Part shown: piece after piece, positions 1 to 5,244 of the stretch
How the letters are laid out: each line of letters opens with the position of its first letter
How positions within the stretch are numbered: the stretch's first letter is position 1
Notes under the pieces: generated by a model
Database searches by the model: none
The model's input: the letters and a program-made list of their open reading frames with translations, nothing else
What the model was told of the DNA's origin: nothing
Assembly (NCBI GenBank): GCA_025935735.1
Contig: JAICUS010000369.1
Coordinates: 1 to 6,296, forward strand
Direction: 5' to 3'
DNA length: 6,296 nucleotides
DNA from: Solirubrobacteraceae bacterium
GTDB lineage: Bacteria; Actinomycetota; Thermoleophilia; Solirubrobacterales; Solirubrobacteraceae
Translations under genes and position numbers: made by a program

Positions 1-114
1 CCCGAGTTCTCCCTCGTGGCCGCGGACGGCCCGGCCGAGGCGGTGTGCTCGTTCCCGGTCGGCGGCACCGCGCGGCTCGACGGCGAGCGGATCACGCCGC
101 CCTGGGCGGTCTAG
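1..114 (+). CDS. C-terminus of an unidentified protein (5' end outside window)
   Basis: An open frame enters from the left edge and ends at the TAG at 112-114, giving 37 residues that finish in ITPPWAV. Every sense codon in it ends in G or C, the signature of a real gene in this genome, whereas other frames through the same bases show no such bias. The residues include a GGTARLDGERI turn-rich stretch that suggests a terminal beta hairpin, but this is too short to assign a family, and I do not recognise it. It runs towards the acyltransferase gene on the other strand (convergent). No terminator lies immediately after its stop; the nearest hairpin is about 150 bases downstream. Confidence 0.7.
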   Translation, partial: PEFSLVAADGPAEAVCSFPVGGTARLDGERITPPWAV

Positions 115-311
115 CGTCAGCCAACGGTGCCCGGGTCGACGCCGGCGGGTGGTCCGCGACGGCCCCGGCGCGCCCGGCAGCCTGCGAGGGTGGTCGAATC
201 GCTCTCACCGCCGGCCGGTTCGCTCATCGCCGGCCGCGATCGACCGTCCGACCGGCGCGCGTGTCGCCTACGTCGGGCTGAGGCCGACGAACCCGACACG
301 CACCGCGAACG
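115..311. other. Non-coding convergent intergenic region
   Basis: These 197 bases separate the plus-strand gene ending at 114 from the minus-strand acyltransferase ending at 312. Frames crossing it are open only because of the high GC content and look arginine-rich and low in complexity. A 9-base word CGCCGGCCG occurs twice (209-217 and 228-236) but is itself nearly palindromic GC sequence. The only convincing structure is the hairpin at 261-299, listed separately. Confidence 0.6.
261..299. terminator. Two-tier hairpin, candidate (bidirectional) terminator
   Basis: Perfect outer arms GTGTCG (261-266) and CGACAC (294-299) flank perfect inner arms CGTCGG (271-276) and CCGACG (284-289). The two tiers are separated by a symmetric 4+4 internal loop, and the apical loop is 7 bases. 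It begins 13 bases past the acyltransferase stop. There is no T-run on either side, so if it terminates transcription it does so as a non-canonical, U-tract-less hairpin of the kind often proposed for GC-rich actinobacteria. It could serve both convergent genes, but it is 147 bases from the plus-strand stop. Confidence 0.4.
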
Positions 312-1196
312 TCAGCCCACGACGGGCAGCGTCCGCTCGTCCTGCAGGCGGTCAAGGGCAGCCTGCATCTCGCGCGTGACCTCGGCGTAGACCTCGTCGT
401 GGTCGGGGTCCGGTCCGAAGCGCGACTCGAGGTCGATCGGCGGCAGCACCTGGATGGTGATCTTGGCCGGCAGCGGGATGCGGGTCGGGAGGTCGAGCAG
501 GGTCGCGCCGAACGGCGGCGCGAGCGCGACGGGGAGCACCTTGATCCGGGTCAGGTCCGCCCAGCCGGTGAACCGGGCCGCGCGCTCGCCGCGGGTGAGG
601 AACAGCGCCGTCTCCTGGCCGCCGATGGCCACCACCGGCACGATCGGGACGCCGCGCTCGAGCGCCAGGCGGATGAACCCCTTGCGCCCGCCGAACTCGA
701 TCCGGTCGGAGTGCCAGGACGGCCGGAACGTCTCGTAGTCGCCGCCCGGGTAGACGAGCACCGGCGCGTCGCGGTCGAACGCCGCGCGCGCGTTGTCGTG
801 CGACGCGGCCACCGTGCCCCAGCGGCTGATCCCCGTCCCCGGCCAGCGCGCCGCGATGTCGTGCGCGAGCTGGTGGAAGCGCCGCTCCGGCCCGAAGTGC
901 TCGTAGAACGCGGCGGCGAAGATGAACGTGTCGGCGATCAGGATGCCGCCGGAGTGGTTGCCCACCAGCAGCGACGCCCCCTCCGCCGGGACGTTGTCCA
1001 GTCCGCGGACCTCGGCGCGGAAGTACAGCGCGAGCGCCGTGCGCCACAGCGGCAGCACCCGGCGGATGTACTCCGGGTCCCAGGCGTCCAGGTCGTTGCC
1101 GTCGAGCGTCCGGCGGGGATGGGTGAGGTCGTCGACGACCACCTGGCCCCAGGCGACGGTCCCGTCGACGGCGGCGCGCAGGGCGGATCGCAGCAT
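312..1196 (-). CDS. Lysophospholipid acyltransferase (LPLAT/PlsC-like) family protein
   Basis: A 294-residue protein with the layout of the LPLAT superfamily, closest in style to the MGAT-like branch; these enzymes move acyl chains from acyl-CoA or acyl-ACP to glycerol-based or other lipid acceptors at the membrane. The catalytic block is VGNHSGGILIAD (residues 78-89), with His81. The second block is VYPGGDYETFRP (148-159), matching the family's P-[EG]-G-G acceptor-phosphate or substrate block. A third block, GRKGFIRLALERGVPIVPVV (170-189), is very typical of the branch. The usual HX4D is altered: the next Asp is at 89 (HX7D). The N-terminus (about 1-60) is amphipathic with no clear transmembrane helix, so peripheral membrane attachment is likely. 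The ATG at 1196 is 30 bases after the SRPBCC gene stop, with only a weak GGGGA-like Shine-Dalgarno, so co-transcription is likely. Acceptor and donor cannot be told from sequence. Confidence 0.88.
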   Translation of the reverse strand: MLRSALRAAVDGTVAWGQVVVDDLTHPRRTLDGNDLDAWDPEYIRRVLPLWRTALALYFRAEVRGLDNVPAEGASLLVGNHSGGILIADTFIFAAAFYEHFGPERRFHQLAHDIAARWPGTGISRWGTVAASHDNARAAFDRDAPVLVYPGGDYETFRPSWHSDRIEFGGRKGFIRLALERGVPIVPVVAIGGQETALFLTRGERAARFTGWADLTRIKVLPVALAPPFGATLLDLPTRIPLPAKITIQVLPPIDLESRFGPDPDHDEVYAEVTREMQAALDRLQDERTLPVVG

Positions 1197-1226
1197 GCCT
1201 ACCGCCGTCCCCGGAAAGCCGGCGGA

Positions 1227-1610
1227 TCACACTTGACAAGCGTCACGCACGGCGCGCAGCTCGGATTCGACCACGGCCATCTGGCGCGCGACCGCGTCCT
1301 CGTCCGTGCCGTCCGGGAACTGCAGCGTGAACAGGTACTCGCTGCCCGCGCCGTTGGCGATGACCCGCGAGAACGCGCCGCGCCGCGGATCGTCGGCCGC
1401 GAGGATGTCGACCGTGCCGCGCTCGCGGGACACGCGCACGTCGACCAGCCGGCCGCCGTCGATGCGCCAGTGGTCGCGGTCAGCCTCCACCGTGCGCGTG
1501 AACGCGGGGGCCCAGCGCGGGAGGGTGCGGGCGTCGCCCACGAAGTCGAGCACGGCGGACGGGGGCGCGGCGATCGAGATCGAGCGGGTCTCGCAACGAT
1601 TCATAGGCAT
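1227..1610 (-). CDS. SRPBCC (START/polyketide-cyclase-like) family protein
   Basis: A 127-residue protein with the hallmark N-terminal segment of small SRPBCC proteins: a first beta strand (about residues 7-13), then IAAPPSAVLDFVGDARTLPR (residues 13-32) and WAPAF, followed by alternating beta strands and a long C-terminal helix (about 104-124) that closes the hydrophobic pocket. The family binds hydrophobic ligands or acts in aromatic/lipid metabolism; no catalytic residues are diagnostic, so the ligand is unknown. It has no signal peptide and is probably cytoplasmic. Two in-frame ATGs exist (1610 and 1604); neither has a Shine-Dalgarno, and the short extra M-P makes 1604 equally plausible. 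It lies 30 bases upstream of the acyltransferase, probably as one operon. The start sits in the only AT-rich patch of the area (about 1596-1626), back to back with a decayed MarR gene that may once have regulated it. Confidence 0.82.
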   Translation of the reverse strand: MPMNRCETRSISIAAPPSAVLDFVGDARTLPRWAPAFTRTVEADRDHWRIDGGRLVDVRVSRERGTVDILAADDPRRGAFSRVIANGAGSEYLFTLQFPDGTDEDAVARQMAVVESELRAVRDACQV

Positions 1611-1626
1611 ATACAGATGGTCTACT
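1596..1626. promoter_or_regulatory. AT-rich divergent start/promoter patch
   Basis: A conspicuous AT-rich island in otherwise very GC-rich DNA, covering the SRPBCC start codons (1604 and 1610, minus strand) and an ATG at 1617 on the plus strand that is in frame with the MarR remnant. Such islands in high-GC actinobacteria usually mark promoters or operators. I cannot place a convincing -10/-35 pair in either direction, and no clean palindrome long enough for a MarR dimer is visible, so this is a composition-based call only. Confidence 0.35.
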
Positions 1627-1847
1627 CAGCCGCCGCCTGATCGAGGCCGAGCGGCCGCTGCCGGCCGCGCTCGAGGCCGACGGCGGGCCGCAGGCGCCAC
1701 GCGGCCGCGGTGGCCGACATCCGGGCGATGGAGGAGGGCCTGCTGGGCGAGCTGAGCGCCGGCGAGCGCGAGACGCTGCTGGCGGTGCTCCCGCGGCTCG
1801 CCCGTCAGGGCAGCTCCAGCCCGAACGGCAGCGGCTCGAACAGGTAG
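1617..1847 (+). pseudogene. Decayed MarR-family transcriptional regulator (C-terminal remnant)
   Basis: In one plus-strand frame, positions about 1680-1805 encode TAGRRRHAAAVADIRA, then MEEGLLGELSAGERETLLAV and LPRLARQG. This is the C-terminal dimerisation helix pair of MarR regulators: the 'LTPAGRxxH...' wing exit, then '...LLxxLSxxERxTLLxxLxxLA'. The winged-helix DNA-binding domain (about 90-100 residues) is missing. The same frame starts with an ATG at 1617 (MVYSAAA) but hits a TGA at 1638-1640 and then non-MarR sequence before the recognisable part, as if an internal deletion joined the first few codons to the C-terminus out of register. The frame continues past the expected end into the peptidase gene's 3' end and stops at the TAG at 1845-1847. 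It is probably non-functional. An alternative is a small independent ORF starting at the ATG at 1728 that encodes only the helical end. Confidence 0.55.
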
Positions 1848-2905
1848 CGCCCGCCGCCGGCGCTCACCTGGACCGTCTCCTCGACCATCACCGAGCCGAC
1901 GCCCTCGTAGCGCAGGCTCGGCTCGATGGCGATCGTGTCGCCCTCGGCCAGCGGGTCGGGGCGGCGGCCGAGCGACGGCGCCTCGTGGACCTCGAGCCCG
2001 ACGCCGTGGCCGAGCGAGGGAGTGAAGCCGCGGTCCGGGCGCTCCAGGCCGTCGTTGGGCTTGCGCTGGGTCGGGTGGCCGCGGGACTCCAGCACGTCGG
2101 CCGCGCGGTGGTAGAGGTCGTCGACGCCCGGCCGGGCGGCGGAGAACGCGGCCTCGTAGGCGTCCATCACGTCGCGCCAGTGGCGCCGCGCGGCGTCGCT
2201 CGGGGTGCCCGGCACCCAGGTGCGCGACATGTCGATGTGCAGCCCGGACGCGCGGTGGCGGGGGAAGCAGTCGATCTGCACGGGATAGCCGGGGACGATC
2301 GGGCCGAAGCCGAGCGCGTGGCCGGCCGGCATCTCCGGTCCGGTGCGGATGAGGATCTCCTCGCTCTCGGCGCCCTCGGCCAGCAGGACCGTGACCATCC
2401 GCTCGCGGATGCGCTCGCAGGTCAGCCCGTCGAGCTCTGAGCGCAGCAGCCGCGCCGCCTCCAGCAGCGCCGCCTGGGCGGCCCGGCCCGCGGCGCGCAT
2501 GCCCTCGAGCTCCCACTCGCGCTTGGCCCGCCGGCGGGCGGCGAACGCGTCCGGGTCCGCGAGCACGTCGACGCCCGCCTCGCGCAGCCCGTCGGCCACC
2601 CGCACCGGGAAGTCCCAGGGCACCCGCACGCGCGCGAGCCCGTCCACGGCCCGCCGGGTCAGCTCCGCGAACACGTCCGGCAGCGCGAGCCGGGTCCGCA
2701 GCTCGCCCATCCCCAGGTCGTTGAGCGAGCGCACGTCGGCCACACCGCCCGCGTCGCCGATCAGCGTGACGTCCAGCGGCGAGGTCCACACGGTCGCCTC
2801 GCCGTCGCGCTCCAGCCAGATCACCGGGTCGGGCGGCCCGACGGCCAGCTCGTGCCGGACCTCCGGCGAGCGCTCGCCGCCCACCAGCAGCAACGCCTCT
2901 GTCAT
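1805..2905 (-). CDS. M24-family metallopeptidase (Xaa-Pro dipeptidase/aminopeptidase-like)
   Basis: A 366-residue protein with the two-domain layout of the creatinase/aminopeptidase-P group: a degenerate N-terminal domain (about 1-125) and a pita-bread catalytic domain (about 130-366). All five dinuclear-metal ligands are present: Asp212 (QIDCF), Asp225 (HIDMSRTW), His300 (SLGHGVGLEVHE), Glu328 (IAIEPSL) and Glu342 (VMVEETV). The second conserved His (His307, VHEAP) is also there. Together these support an active enzyme, likely cleaving X-Pro or related dipeptides in the cytoplasm; there is no signal peptide. The ATG at 2905 is chosen because AGGAAG (2915-2910, read on the minus strand) sits directly before it; an in-frame GTG at 2923 would add six residues but would bury that ribosome site in the coding region. 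The gene follows the microprotein stop by 29 bases and is probably co-transcribed with it. Its 3' end overlaps the MarR remnant. Confidence 0.92.
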   Translation of the reverse strand: MTEALLLVGGERSPEVRHELAVGPPDPVIWLERDGEATVWTSPLDVTLIGDAGGVADVRSLNDLGMGELRTRLALPDVFAELTRRAVDGLARVRVPWDFPVRVADGLREAGVDVLADPDAFAARRRAKREWELEGMRAAGRAAQAALLEAARLLRSELDGLTCERIRERMVTVLLAEGAESEEILIRTGPEMPAGHALGFGPIVPGYPVQIDCFPRHRASGLHIDMSRTWVPGTPSDAARRHWRDVMDAYEAAFSAARPGVDDLYHRAADVLESRGHPTQRKPNDGLERPDRGFTPSLGHGVGLEVHEAPSLGRRPDPLAEGDTIAIEPSLRYEGVGSVMVEETVQVSAGGGRYLFEPLPFGLELP

Positions 2906-2909
2906 TCCG

Positions 2910-2915
2910 CTTCCT
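2910..2915 (-). promoter_or_regulatory. Ribosome binding site of the M24 peptidase
   Basis: AGGAAG on the minus strand, with its AGGA core six bases before the ATG at 2905. It is one of the best Shine-Dalgarno matches in the window and decides the start in favour of 2905 over the GTG at 2923. Confidence 0.6.
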
Positions 2916-2934
2916 GTCTGCACGGCGTATGAGG

Positions 2935-3048
2935 CTACGAACGCAGGTGGTCGCGCAGCTTCAGGTAGGCGAGCACGCCGAAGATCAGCAGCGCCGGCAG
3001 CGCGAACGGGATGCCCAGGATCAGCTGGTGATGGGCGAAGAGGGTCAT
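2935..3048 (-). CDS. 37-residue single-pass membrane microprotein
   Basis: ATG at 3048, TAG at 2935-2937. The first four bases, ATGA, overlap the stop of the 597-residue membrane protein gene, the classic arrangement for translational coupling. The product has a short His-His-containing N-terminus (MTLFAHHQL), one hydrophobic helix (about residues 9-29, rich in Leu/Ile/Phe/Ala with a Pro kink) and a positively charged tail (KLRDHLRS), which predicts the C-terminus in the cytoplasm. I do not recognise a named family. Size, topology and coupling resemble small accessory subunits of membrane complexes (CcoQ- or CydX-like in style only). I infer that it assembles with, or stabilises, the upstream membrane protein. 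It is small enough to be missed by automatic annotation. Confidence 0.75.
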   Translation of the reverse strand: MTLFAHHQLILGIPFALPALLIFGVLAYLKLRDHLRS

Positions 3049-4838
3049 GTGCCCGCCGGCAGCGGCTCGGCCGAGCGCCGGGTGGTGAAGCGGCGGTCGC
3101 GCGGGGACGGCGGCGGCGTGGCCGACACGCGGTGCACGCCCCAGGCCAGCAGCACCAGGAAGCCGAGCGCGGCCACCAGCACGACGCCGTAGGCGGCGCC
3201 CCACAGCCAGCCGGCCGCGGTCTTCTGCTCGCGCTGGAGCAACTTGTGCTCGTTCCCGAACTGGCGCGTGAAGCGGTCCGGGGCGGGGATCTTGCCCACG
3301 GGGATGGCGGCGTCGGCCGGCAGGTAGACCGGCACCGCGGTGAGCGCGACGCCCTTGTGCAGGCGGATCATCGTCTTCCACGAGCCGGAGACGGGCAGCG
3401 GCCGCGTCGTGCGATAGACGCCGGGGGCGACCGCGCGCAGGCGGTCGACGTCGAGCCCGCCGCCCTGCCACGAGGTGGCGGTGAGCCACAAGGCGTTCGC
3501 GGCCCCGTCGCGCGGCGACAGCGCCACGCGAGCGTCCGCGGTGCCGCCGTGGCGGGTCAGCGTCACGCTCGCCGACACCGGCAGCTGCCGGGTGGAGTAG
3601 AGCCCGTAGCCGGTCAGCAGGAACACGACCACCGCGCCGGCCACCGCCGCGCCGCGCAGCCGCGGGCGCTGGGGCAGCGCGTCGGCCGCCAGCCGTGCGC
3701 CCAGCCAGGCGCCGATCGCGCCGCCGGCCAGCGCCATCGCCAGCCCGAGCAGGGCGCCCACGGGGAAAAGGGCGGCCGGCCAGGGCAGCGGCATCCACAG
3801 ATGTGACCAGCCCCACTCGGCGGCCAGCCCGACGGTCCCGATCAGCGCGCCGCAGATGAGCCCGAAGCGCAGCGGCGCGCGCATCGGCACCAGCTCGACC
3901 AGCGCCGCCTCGGCGAGGTAGAGCGGGAAGTGGGGGAGGGGGTTGCCGATGACCGGCCCGACGATCAGCGCGATCGCTCCGCGCATGACGATGAAGAACA
4001 GTGCGGCGCCGATGGCCGACCCGCGCCCCAGCCACACCCGCGCGGCCACGAGCGACATGCTCGCCGCGAGCATGATCAGCATCGGGTGGAAGACCATCCG
4101 GAACTGCGGCACGCCGAAGTCGAACTCGCCCTGGAACGTGGAGAGCCCGAGCAGGAACGCGCCCGGCAGCGAGATGCGGCGCATGAAGGCCACCCAGCCG
4201 AGCTCGGTCGCGCGCCCGCCGGCGACGTTCGCCCGCTGCGCCTCCACCAGCAGCACCGCCAGGCCGATCAGCGTCATCGCCGCGCCGCCGAACAGCATCA
4301 GGTGCGTCGGGCCCCACAGGGTGACGTCCTGGCCGAACAGCCGGTGCCACATATCGTCGAGCGGGAACCCGAGCAGCGAGAACGCCCCGCAGGCCGCGAT
4401 CAGCACGCCGCCCAGCGGCGCGTACCAGTCATCGGTGATCTTCACGGCCGTGGGCGAGGGCTTCTCCAACGGCAGGCACATCGACACGAACCCGGACGCG
4501 AAGACGCCGAACAGCCCGCCGAGGATGAAGTAGTGCGCCGGGTTGGCCAGCGGCCCCGGGTCGCGGCCCTGCGCGATGTGGATCGAGATGTCCCAGAGCA
4601 TCCCGAACAGCGCGGTGACCAGCGAGACGACGATCATCCCGGCCGGCACCGCCGCCCAGTCGGGCAGCCCGGACACCCGCCGGCTGTACGCGCCCAGGCG
4701 GCCGAGCCACGGCACCTTCCCGCTGCGGTGGCCGAGGCCGAAGTAGAGCAGCGCCACGGTGACCACCAGAGCCGCGCCGGTGGCGATCGCGACCTGGTCG
4801 AGCGCGGCGCCGGCGGCGGGCTTGCCGGAGGCGAGCAT
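3045..4838 (-). CDS. Polytopic membrane protein with C-terminal extracytoplasmic beta-rich domain
   Basis: A 597-residue protein of a family I cannot name. About eleven to twelve hydrophobic helices fill residues 15-412 (clear ones near 15-35, 64-84, 102-121, 140-158, 177-198, 245-266, 275-297, 324-341, 354-382 and 396-412). Next comes a soluble stretch (about 415-540) of beta-strand character with a VYRTTRPLPVSGSWKTMIRL segment (474-493) that recalls FixH/YtkA-like sandwiches, then a last helix (543-567) and a basic tail. Histidines lie in or beside membrane segments: SIHI (His87), NPAHYF (His102), DMWHRLFGQ (His165), GPTHLM (His179), FHPML (His251) and LPHFPL (His303). They could bind heme or metal, which is inference. 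The ATG at 4838 has no Shine-Dalgarno, and the upstream signals fit a leaderless mRNA. The stop overlaps the microprotein start. A respiratory or metal-related role is suggested by the sdh neighbours and the CRP/FNR-like box, but is unproven. Confidence 0.9.
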   Translation of the reverse strand: MLASGKPAAGAALDQVAIATGAALVVTVALLYFGLGHRSGKVPWLGRLGAYSRRVSGLPDWAAVPAGMIVVSLVTALFGMLWDISIHIAQGRDPGPLANPAHYFILGGLFGVFASGFVSMCLPLEKPSPTAVKITDDWYAPLGGVLIAACGAFSLLGFPLDDMWHRLFGQDVTLWGPTHLMLFGGAAMTLIGLAVLLVEAQRANVAGGRATELGWVAFMRRISLPGAFLLGLSTFQGEFDFGVPQFRMVFHPMLIMLAASMSLVAARVWLGRGSAIGAALFFIVMRGAIALIVGPVIGNPLPHFPLYLAEAALVELVPMRAPLRFGLICGALIGTVGLAAEWGWSHLWMPLPWPAALFPVGALLGLAMALAGGAIGAWLGARLAADALPQRPRLRGAAVAGAVVVFLLTGYGLYSTRQLPVSASVTLTRHGGTADARVALSPRDGAANALWLTATSWQGGGLDVDRLRAVAPGVYRTTRPLPVSGSWKTMIRLHKGVALTAVPVYLPADAAIPVGKIPAPDRFTRQFGNEHKLLQREQKTAAGWLWGAAYGVVLVAALGFLVLLAWGVHRVSATPPPSPRDRRFTTRRSAEPLPAGT

Positions 4839-4844
4839 GCGGCG

Positions 4845-4850
4845 AAGGTA
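4845..4850 (-). promoter_or_regulatory. -10 hexamer for a leaderless transcript
   Basis: TACCTT on the minus strand fits the actinobacterial TANNNT -10 pattern. If transcription begins at the A of the ATG at 4838, this hexamer occupies exactly -12 to -7. The absence of a Shine-Dalgarno between it and the ATG supports a leaderless message. No good -35 hexamer is visible, as expected at an activator-dependent promoter. Confidence 0.5.
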
Positions 4851-4871
4851 CCCGTGCGCCGCGACGATGAC

Positions 4872-4887
4872 ACTGATCTATGTCACA
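4872..4887. promoter_or_regulatory. CRP/FNR-family binding site
   Basis: The plus strand reads TGATCTATGTCA at 4874-4885, i.e. TGAT-N4-GTCA, the core of FNR/DNR-type boxes (consensus TTGAT-N4-ATCAA or -GTCAA). The minus strand reads TGTGA-N6-TCA over 4887-4874, eight of ten matches to the CRP consensus. Both readings share the same centre, 4879.5, which is 41.5 bases upstream of the A of the ATG at 4838, the class II activator position for a leaderless start. A further TGACA...TGTCA pair (4868-4872 / 4881-4885) and an extra TGTCAC at 4901-4906, one 20-base step away, may extend the site. The regulator is not in the window. Confidence 0.55.
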
Positions 4888-4902
4888 CAGGCAGACGTCG
4901 TG

Positions 4903-5244
4903 TCACGCGGGGCCCTCGCCGAACGGCTCGAGGCCCGGGTCGTCCGAGACCGCGCCGACGGCCACCCGCAGCCAGGAGTCCACGCGCGGCTGCACGCGCT
5001 CGAGCGAGTCGAGCTCGCGGGCCAGCCGGATCGCCTCGTCGGCCGCCGCCTCCGCCTCGGCGGGCCCGGCCACCGCGGCGTCGTCGACCGCCCGCAGCGC
5101 CCGCTCGAGCTCGACGCGCAGCGCGCTGATCCGCGCGTCGCAGCGCCGCGCCGTGGCCGCGTAGCCGAGCACCCGCCGGCGGTGGCGCTCGTCCACCGAG
5201 GCGGGCACGCCGGCCAGCAGCCGGTCGATCTGTGACGGGTTCAC
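4903..5244 (-). CDS. 113-residue helical protein coupled to sdhB (unknown function)
   Basis: A GTG start at 5244 overlaps the sdhB stop as GTGA (5241-5244); GAGG lies eight bases before it. The product begins [19 protein letters not shown] and is mainly charged alpha helix: a segment near residues 18-60 ([20 protein letters not shown] and [13 protein letters not shown]) and another near 68-90 ([20 protein letters not shown]), ending in an acidic tail ([14 protein letters not shown]). A two-helix coiled coil is likely. There is no signal peptide or membrane segment. I do not recognise a family. Coupling to sdhB suggests a role in succinate dehydrogenase assembly, stability or regulation, but that rests on position alone. 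The frame can be extended upstream to 5328, but that would overlap sdhB deeply in low-quality sequence, so the GTG start is preferred. Confidence 0.65.
   Translation of the reverse strand: MNPSQIDRLLAGVPASVDERHRRRVLGYAATARRCDARISALRVELERALRAVDDAAVAGPAEAEAAADEAIRLARELDSLERVQPRVDSWLRVAVGAVSDDPGLEPFGEGPA

Noticed and set aside
209..236. Direct repeat of CGCCGGCCG
   Set aside because: Nine bases of self-complementary GC sequence are expected by chance at this composition, and there is no third copy or regular spacing.
399..1640. Long plus-strand open frame of 413 codons antisense to the acyltransferase and SRPBCC genes
   Set aside because: It is the complement of two genes with clear families. 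Its translation is Arg/Val/Glu/Gln-rich with no domain, and it is open only because stop codons are rare in very GC-rich DNA.
2343..3806. Plus-strand open frame of 487 codons antisense to the M24 peptidase and membrane protein genes
   Set aside because: It has Ser/Arg/Ala low-complexity composition and spans two genes with strong motifs on the other strand; it is a GC artefact.
2935..4350. Minus-strand 471-codon frame that ends in the microprotein sequence
   Set aside because: Only the last 37 codons (from the ATG at 3048) are real. The rest is an out-of-frame shadow of the membrane protein, Arg/Ala/Gly-rich.
3930..5129. Plus-strand open frame of 399 codons opposite the membrane protein and promoter region
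   Set aside because: It is extremely rich in Arg/Gln/Glu/Pro, with repeats of charged residues mirroring hydrophobic codons of the true gene. It also crosses the promoter region.
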